Assembly (NCBI RefSeq): GCF_005863245.1
Contig: NZ_VBUT01000006.1
Location: forward strand, 1 to 64,000
Origin: Nocardia cyriacigeorgica
Lineage (GTDB): Bacteria > Actinomycetota > Actinomycetes > Mycobacteriales > Mycobacteriaceae
Direction: 5' to 3'
DNA length: 64,000 nt
Part shown: positions 59,537-64,000 of the stretch, piece after piece
Position numbering within the stretch: position 1 is the first letter of the stretch
How the letters are laid out: each line of letters starts with the position of its first letter
The notes under the pieces: generated by a model
What the model saw: the letters and a program-made list of their open reading frames with translations, nothing else
What the model was told of the DNA's origin: nothing
Database searches by the model: none
Translations under genes and position numbers: made by a program

Positions 59537-60535
59537 TCACGCTTCGGGCGCCGTTCGGACCTGCGGTGTGGCAGCTCGCAGTAGCCGCTCGCCGAGGTCA
59601 CGGCAACGGTCGCGGAACTCGGCCGGCTCCTCGATGACGAAATCGGCTCCGGTCAGCGCGAGTTGGAGCACCAGCCATTCGAACGAATCGACCCGGGTGA
59701 TCACTCGCGATCGGTCCGCGCCCAGCGCCTCGATATCGCAGTCCTGGAATTTCAGCGCATCGCGGATCGCCGCGGCGGACGCGTCGACGACGGCGACCGC
59801 GCGATAACGGCGGGCGGTGAGACCGGCCCGCAGATACGCGAGGCCGGACTCGGCCGGCAACGGGCGCGCGGTGAATCGGGCGCCGGTGGCCATGGCATTG
59901 CTGATGCGGTCCAGCCGGAAGGTGCGCCAGTCGCCGCGATCGAGGTCCCAGGCCAGCAGGTACCAGCGTAGGTGCAGGTTGACCTGCCGATACGGTTCCA
60001 CGCGCCGGGCCGTGCGCGCACCGGACTTGTCGATGTAGTCGAAGTTGACGCGCTCGTGTGCGCCGGCCGCGGCGCCGAGTAAGGCCAGCAGTTCGGCGTC
60101 GACCGAAGGGGCGATGAGCGGCGCCGCTTCCAGGGACGCGCGTACGGCTTCGGCGCGCAATCGCAACCGGGTGGGTAGGAATTGGTCGATCTTGCCGAAG
60201 GCCCGGTCGGCGGCGGCGCCGATCGCGGTGTGGCCGTTGGCCGGTGGTTCGTCGGTGGTGGTGGCCCCCAGCAGGGCCAGCGCGATGAGGGTGGCGACGG
60301 CCTCGTCGTCGTCGAGGACCAGCGGCGGCAGCGTACGCCCGGCGGCCAGCTGGTAGTAGCCCGTCGGGCCCGGCTGGGTGGTGACCGGGTATCCGTAGGC
60401 GCGCAGCCGGTCGATATCGCGGCGCAGGGTGCGCGCGCTGACGCCCAGCCTGGCCGAGAGATCGCGGCCGCTGAAGCGGCGGCCGGTCTGCAGGGTGGCC
60501 AGCAGTTCCAGCATCCGGCCGGTGGTATCGGACAT
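59537..60535 (-). CDS. WYL-domain (YafY-type) transcriptional regulator
   Basis: This 332-residue regulator begins with a winged helix-turn-helix (Arg-Met-Leu-Glu-Leu-Leu-Ala-Thr-Leu, then Arg-Leu-Gly-Val-Ser-Ala-Arg-Thr-Leu-Arg-Arg-Asp-Ile). A WYL region follows, containing Leu-Arg-Trp-Tyr-Leu-Leu-Ala-Trp-Asp and Trp-Arg-Thr-Phe-Arg-Leu-Asp-Arg-Ile. WYL regulators often sense nucleic acids and control DNA-damage genes. It is divergent from the UvrA-like gene across 60 bases, so both are likely controlled from the shared region. Confidence 0.85.
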   Translation of the reverse strand: MSDTTGRMLELLATLQTGRRFSGRDLSARLGVSARTLRRDIDRLRAYGYPVTTQPGPTGYYQLAAGRTLPPLVLDDDEAVATLIALALLGATTTDEPPANGHTAIGAAADRAFGKIDQFLPTRLRLRAEAVRASLEAAPLIAPSVDAELLALLGAAAGAHERVNFDYIDKSGARTARRVEPYRQVNLHLRWYLLAWDLDRGDWRTFRLDRISNAMATGARFTARPLPAESGLAYLRAGLTARRYRAVAVVDASAAAIRDALKFQDCDIEALGADRSRVITRVDSFEWLVLQLALTGADFVIEEPAEFRDRCRDLGERLLRAATPQVRTAPEA

Positions 60536-60595
60536 ACCTCCATTGTCCGCGAATTGCGGTCAAGATCCGTCCGCATCTGGGCCTACCGTCGAAGT

Positions 60596-62878
60596 GTGAC
60601 TCGATCAGCTACCGCACCGACTCGATCAACTGCCGCTCCGGAGCGCGCGATCCGCATCCGGGCAGCACGGACCAATAATCTGCGTGAGCTCGATATCGAT
60701 ATCCCGCGCGGGCAGCTCGTGGTCTTCGCCGGGGTGTCCGGTTCGGGCAAATCGTCGCTGGTGTTCGACACCATCGCCGCCGAGGCCGGCTACCAGCTCA
60801 ACGAGACCTACCCGCCGTTCGTGCGTAACCGCCTGCCGCGCTGGAGCAGACCGGATGTCGACGCGATCGACGGCCTCTCACCGGTGGTGGTGATCGACCA
60901 GAAACGCCTGGGAGGCAATGCCCGCTCCACCGTCGGCACCATCACCGACGCCTACACCTACCTGCGGTTGCTGTTCTCCCGGGTGAGCGAGCCGTATGTG
61001 GGGGAGTCCAACTACTTCTCGTTCAACGATCCCGCCGGCATGTGCCCGGCCTGCGCCGGATTGGGGGAAACCCTGGCCACCGATGTGGAGCGGGTACTCG
61101 ATCTGGACAAGTCCCTGGAACAGGGCGCGATCCTGTTGCCCGGCTTCGGCAACGGGCAGTGGTGGTACAAGCAGTACGCCGATATCGGGTCCTTCGATCC
61201 GAGCACCCCGCTGCGGGAATGGACCCCGGCCGAACGCGAAGCCCTGCTCTATGGTGGCGACGCGGCCGCGCGACTCGGCACCCGTCCACCCAAGGACTAC
61301 GAGGGCGTGGTGGAACGGTTCGAACGGATCTACCTGCACACCTCCGACGAGATGTCGGAACGCAAACAGGCGGTGGTGCAACGGTTCACCCGCACCGAAC
61401 GGTGCCGGGAGTGCGACGGCGAGCGCCTCAAACCCGAGGCGCGGACGGCGACGGTACTCGGCCACACCATCGTCGAACTCGGGCAGATGGAGGTCGACGA
61501 GCTGGTCGGGGTGATCGCGGAGGTGCGCGAACCCGCCGTGGCGCCCGTGGTGGAGGCATTGTGTGAGCGTCTCGGCGCCCTGGTCACCATCGGGCTCGGC
61601 TATCTGACGCTCTCGCGTCCGACGCTGACATTGTCCGGCGGCGAATCCCAGCGCATCAAAACCATCCGGCATCTGGGCAGCAGCCTCACCGAGATGCTGT
61701 ACATCTTCGACGAGCCGACCATCGGGCTGCACCCGCATGACGTACGGGCGATGACCGAACTGCTGAAACGATTGCGGGACAAGGGCAATACGGTACTGGT
61801 GGTCGAACACGATCCGGATGTGCTGCGGATCGCCGATCAGATCGTCGAGATCGGCCCCGGCGCGGGCACCGACGGCGGGCGCATGGTGTTTCAAGGAGGA
61901 TTCGACGACCTGCTGCGCGCCGACACTCCAACCGGGCGCGGCCTGCGCCAGCAGCGCAGCCCACGACCACCCCGGTCCGCCGCGGGGAAGATCCGCATCG
62001 AGAACGCCACCCGAAACAACCTCGCCGGGCTCGACGTCGACATCCCCACCGGCGTACTCACGGTGTTCACCGGCGTCGCGGGCTCCGGAAAATCCAGTCT
62101 CGCCGCCGAACTGGCCGCACAGCATCCGGCCACCGTCGTGGACCAGCGCCCGGTGAGCACGAACCGGCGCTCGACGCCGATCACCTACACCGGGATCGCG
62201 CCTGCCATCCGCAAGCTGTTCGCCCGCCGCAACTCGGTGCCCGCCGCGCTGTTCAGCCCCAACTCCGCCGGGGCCTGCCCGGTCTGCAAGGGGCTGGGCG
62301 TGATCTACACCGATCTGGCGTTCATGGACGGCCAGGAAGTGGTCTGCGAAACCTGCGGTGGACGCCGGTTCACCGAGGAAGTGCTCGGCTACCGCGTCGA
62401 CGGACTCTCGATCGCCGATATCGACGATCTCACCGTCGACGAGGCGCTGCGACGACTGAGCACGCCCGCGATCACCTCCGCCCTCGGCCATATAGCCGAT
62501 GTCGGCCTCGGCTACCTGCGCCTCGGCCAATCGCTGACGACACTGTCCGGCGGGGAATGCCAGCGCCTGAAGATCGCCAAGGAGCTGGCCGCCCGCGCCG
62601 AGCACACCCTCTACATTCTCGACGAGCCGACCACCGGACTGCACCTGTCCGATATCGACACCCTGCTCGGGGTGCTGGACACGTTGGTCGGCAAGGGGGA
62701 CACGGTGGTCGTCATCGAACACAACCTGGAGGTCATCCGGCGCGCCGACCGCATCATCGACCTCGGGCCGGGCCCGGGCCGTCGCGGTGGCCGCATCATC
62801 GTCGAGGGCACACCCGAGCAGCTGGCGGCCTGCACCGAGTCGGCCACCGGGCGCGCACTGCGCGAAACGATGCGGTGA
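60596..62878 (+). CDS. Short UvrA-like ATPase (UvrA2/DrrC type)
   Basis: A 760-residue protein with two ABC modules, from a GTG at 60596. The first Walker A is Gly-Val-Ser-Gly-Ser-Gly-Lys-Ser-Ser, the second Gly-Val-Ala-Gly-Ser-Gly-Lys-Ser-Ser. Signatures are Leu-Ser-Gly-Gly-Glu-Ser-Gln-Arg and Leu-Ser-Gly-Gly-Glu-Cys-Gln-Arg. Zinc knuckles are CPAC, CREC, CPVC and CETC. True UvrA is about 950 residues; the missing part fits absence of the UvrB-binding domain. Related proteins protect against drugs or aid repair. It lies divergent from a WYL regulator. Confidence 0.88.
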   Translation: MTRSATAPTRSTAAPERAIRIRAARTNNLRELDIDIPRGQLVVFAGVSGSGKSSLVFDTIAAEAGYQLNETYPPFVRNRLPRWSRPDVDAIDGLSPVVVIDQKRLGGNARSTVGTITDAYTYLRLLFSRVSEPYVGESNYFSFNDPAGMCPACAGLGETLATDVERVLDLDKSLEQGAILLPGFGNGQWWYKQYADIGSFDPSTPLREWTPAEREALLYGGDAAARLGTRPPKDYEGVVERFERIYLHTSDEMSERKQAVVQRFTRTERCRECDGERLKPEARTATVLGHTIVELGQMEVDELVGVIAEVREPAVAPVVEALCERLGALVTIGLGYLTLSRPTLTLSGGESQRIKTIRHLGSSLTEMLYIFDEPTIGLHPHDVRAMTELLKRLRDKGNTVLVVEHDPDVLRIADQIVEIGPGAGTDGGRMVFQGGFDDLLRADTPTGRGLRQQRSPRPPRSAAGKIRIENATRNNLAGLDVDIPTGVLTVFTGVAGSGKSSLAAELAAQHPATVVDQRPVSTNRRSTPITYTGIAPAIRKLFARRNSVPAALFSPNSAGACPVCKGLGVIYTDLAFMDGQEVVCETCGGRRFTEEVLGYRVDGLSIADIDDLTVDEALRRLSTPAITSALGHIADVGLGYLRLGQSLTTLSGGECQRLKIAKELAARAEHTLYILDEPTTGLHLSDIDTLLGVLDTLVGKGDTVVVIEHNLEVIRRADRIIDLGPGPGRRGGRIIVEGTPEQLAACTESATGRALRETMR

Positions 62879-62941
62879 TTCCGGCTTCGGCCGCGAGACC
62901 GACCGTGGCAGACGGCCAGACCACTCGGAGACCGCTGACCC

Positions 62942-62997
62942 TGCTCGGTGCTCGGTGCTCGGTGCTCGGTGCTCGGTGCTCGGTGCTCGGTGCTCGG
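62942..62997 (+). repeat. Eight perfect copies of a 7-bp repeat
   Basis: The unit TGCTCGG occurs eight times without a mismatch, between the UvrA-like stop and the converging universal stress gene. Heptanucleotide tracts of this purity can change copy number by slippage. It lies outside the two genes, so length changes should not shift a frame. Confidence 0.9.
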
Positions 62998-63028
62998 GGG
63001 CCGAGGCACGCAGCGGAATCGAGGCCGG

Positions 63029-63889
63029 TCAGGAGGCCGAGCGGGCGATGATCACCGGGCACTCGGCGGCATGCAACACCGCCTGACTGACCGAGCCGAG
63101 CGTCATGCCGACGAACCCGCCGTGCCCATGACTGCCCACCACCAGCAGTTGCGCATCGGCGGCGGTGCCGAGCAGCAACCGGGCGGGCCGCTCCTCGGCG
63201 ACGACGTGGCGCACCGCGACCTCCGGGTAGCGGGCGCACCACGGTGCCAGGGCGTCGGATAGTTTCGACTCGGCCTCGGCCGCGAGTTCGGCGCGCGACA
63301 GATAGCGGTAGAACTCCGACCACGCCGTCACCGCTACCAGTTCGGCACCGCGGCGGGCGGCCTGGTCGAAGGCGACGGCGATCGCGTGCACGCTGCTCGG
63401 CGAACAATCGGTGCCGACCACCACCGGACCGTCGGCGCGCTCGGCGAACTCCGGGATCACCGCGACCGGGCAGTGCGCGTGCCTGGCCAGCGAGGTGCTC
63501 ACCGAACCGAGCAGTCCGCGCCGCAGCGCGCCGAGACCACGGGTACCGACGACCACGATCCTGGCCGTGGTGGAGCGCTCACGCAGCAGCGGCACGGGCG
63601 CGGCCTCGCGCACCACGGTCTCGATCTCGATCGGTGCGATGGGTGCGGCCGCCGCGGCCGCGATCTCGCGGGCTTCGGCCAGCGCCTCCTGCCCGGCCTT
63701 GCGGTAGCTTTCGGCGTTGATCGGCGCGTAGCCGAGGGTGGGGCCCACGTCGATCGGCACGCCGATCGCGTACACGATCTGCAACGGACTGCCGTGGCGG
63801 GCGGCGTCGGCGGCGGCCCAGCGCACCGCGCCGATCGCGGATCGGGAACCGTCGGCACCGACGACCACCGGTGCGCTGTCAGTGGACAT
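63029..63889 (-). CDS. Universal stress protein (two Usp domains)
   Basis: A 286-residue protein of two tandem Usp domains (about 1-145 and 150-286). Each has the ATP-binding pattern: Val-Val-Gly-Thr-Arg-Gly-Leu-Gly with a later Gly-Ser-Val-Ser, and Val-Val-Gly-Ser-His-Gly-His-Gly with Gly-Ser-Val-Ser. It follows the nitroreductase gene after 10 bases, with GGAG before its ATG. Such pairs are typical of the hypoxia (DosR-type) regulon in mycobacteria. Confidence 0.9.
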   Translation of the reverse strand: MSTDSAPVVVGADGSRSAIGAVRWAAADAARHGSPLQIVYAIGVPIDVGPTLGYAPINAESYRKAGQEALAEAREIAAAAAAPIAPIEIETVVREAAPVPLLRERSTTARIVVVGTRGLGALRRGLLGSVSTSLARHAHCPVAVIPEFAERADGPVVVGTDCSPSSVHAIAVAFDQAARRGAELVAVTAWSEFYRYLSRAELAAEAESKLSDALAPWCARYPEVAVRHVVAEERPARLLLGTAADAQLLVVGSHGHGGFVGMTLGSVSQAVLHAAECPVIIARSAS

Positions 63890-63899
63890 GGCCTGCTCC

Positions 63900-64000
63900 T
63901 CAGTGCGACGTGCGGTCGACGGTGAAGAACTCGGTGACCGGGCGCCGCGGTGTGGGCGGTTGCTCCGGCTCGTCGGGCGCGGCGCCGATGCGCACCACCA
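63900..64000 (-). CDS. Acg-like nitroreductase, C-terminal end (cut by window edge)
   Basis: Only the last 33 or so residues are in the window: Val-Val-Arg-Ile-Gly-Ala-Ala-Pro, then Pro-Pro-Thr-Pro-Arg-Arg-Pro-Val and Glu-Phe-Phe. Pro-Thr-Pro-Arg-Arg-Pro near the end is typical of the Acg-type nitroreductase-fold proteins of mycobacteria, which are often next to universal stress genes. It lies 10 bases before the universal stress gene in the same direction. The rest is outside the window. Confidence 0.65.
   Translation of the reverse strand, partial: VVRIGAAPDEPEQPPTPRRPVTEFFTVDRTSH

Noticed and set aside
62942..62997. CRISPR array
   Set aside because: The repeat is only seven bases, with no spacers and no cas genes nearby.

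Overview
The window looks like chromosome from a Nocardia-type actinomycete, a mycolic-acid-containing relative of Mycobacterium. The base composition is very GC-rich, GTG and TTG starts are frequent, and neighbouring genes often overlap by 1 to 4 bases. It carries ESX/type VII accessory genes, a Streptomyces-style conservon with cytochromes P450, and a central block with the same gene order as Mycobacterium tuberculosis around Rv1445c-Rv1466 (recalled synteny, not computed). I see no rRNA, tRNA or CRISPR array.

Layout. Positions 1-5158 (minus) hold a type VII secretion accessory cluster: a DUF3558-like lipoprotein, a small coiled protein, a WXG/PPE-like protein with a Gly/Pro tail, an EspG-like chaperone, an S1-like/zinc-ribbon protein, an EspC-like protein, and a large WXG protein cut by the window edge. 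Positions 5376-7897 hold a three-gene operon of 54-64-residue proteins divergent from an XRE/DUF397 pair. A lone two-domain endolysin-like protein follows at 8437. Positions 10047-14087 carry an alcohol dehydrogenase, an MFS exporter with a repetitive loop, and a divergent XRE regulator. An Rpn nuclease gene at 14365 is followed by tandem stand-alone copies of its C-terminal segment, each with the same strong ribosome-binding site. A fused alpha/beta 2-oxoacid dehydrogenase E1, a Uma2 nuclease and a YbaK deacylase complete this accessory part.

The conserved core runs from 21068 to 44638. It contains the pentose phosphate operon tkt-tal-zwf-opcA-pgl, heme genes ctaB and ctaA, a quinone oxidoreductase, a PucR regulator, ohrR-ohr, a mannosyltransferase/ABC transporter operon, and the complete sufR-B-D-C-S-U-T iron-sulfur assembly operon. 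An IS605-type element (tnpB plus a tnpA fossil) sits just downstream of suf.

The last part begins with a conservon at 47179: kinase-like protein, roadblock protein, DUF742 protein, small GTPase and four P450s. Three of the P450s are mutually similar and lack motifs normally essential for P450 catalysis. An ABC exporter pair follows in which both genes carry single-base frameshifts. The end holds a promoter with an overlapping palindrome driving an alpha/beta hydrolase, a WYL regulator divergent from a short UvrA-like ATPase, a heptanucleotide repeat, a universal stress protein and the tail of an Acg-like nitroreductase.

The best candidates for something undescribed are the Rpn C-terminal cassette array, the divergent small-protein operon, and the expansion of motif-deficient P450s in the conservon.
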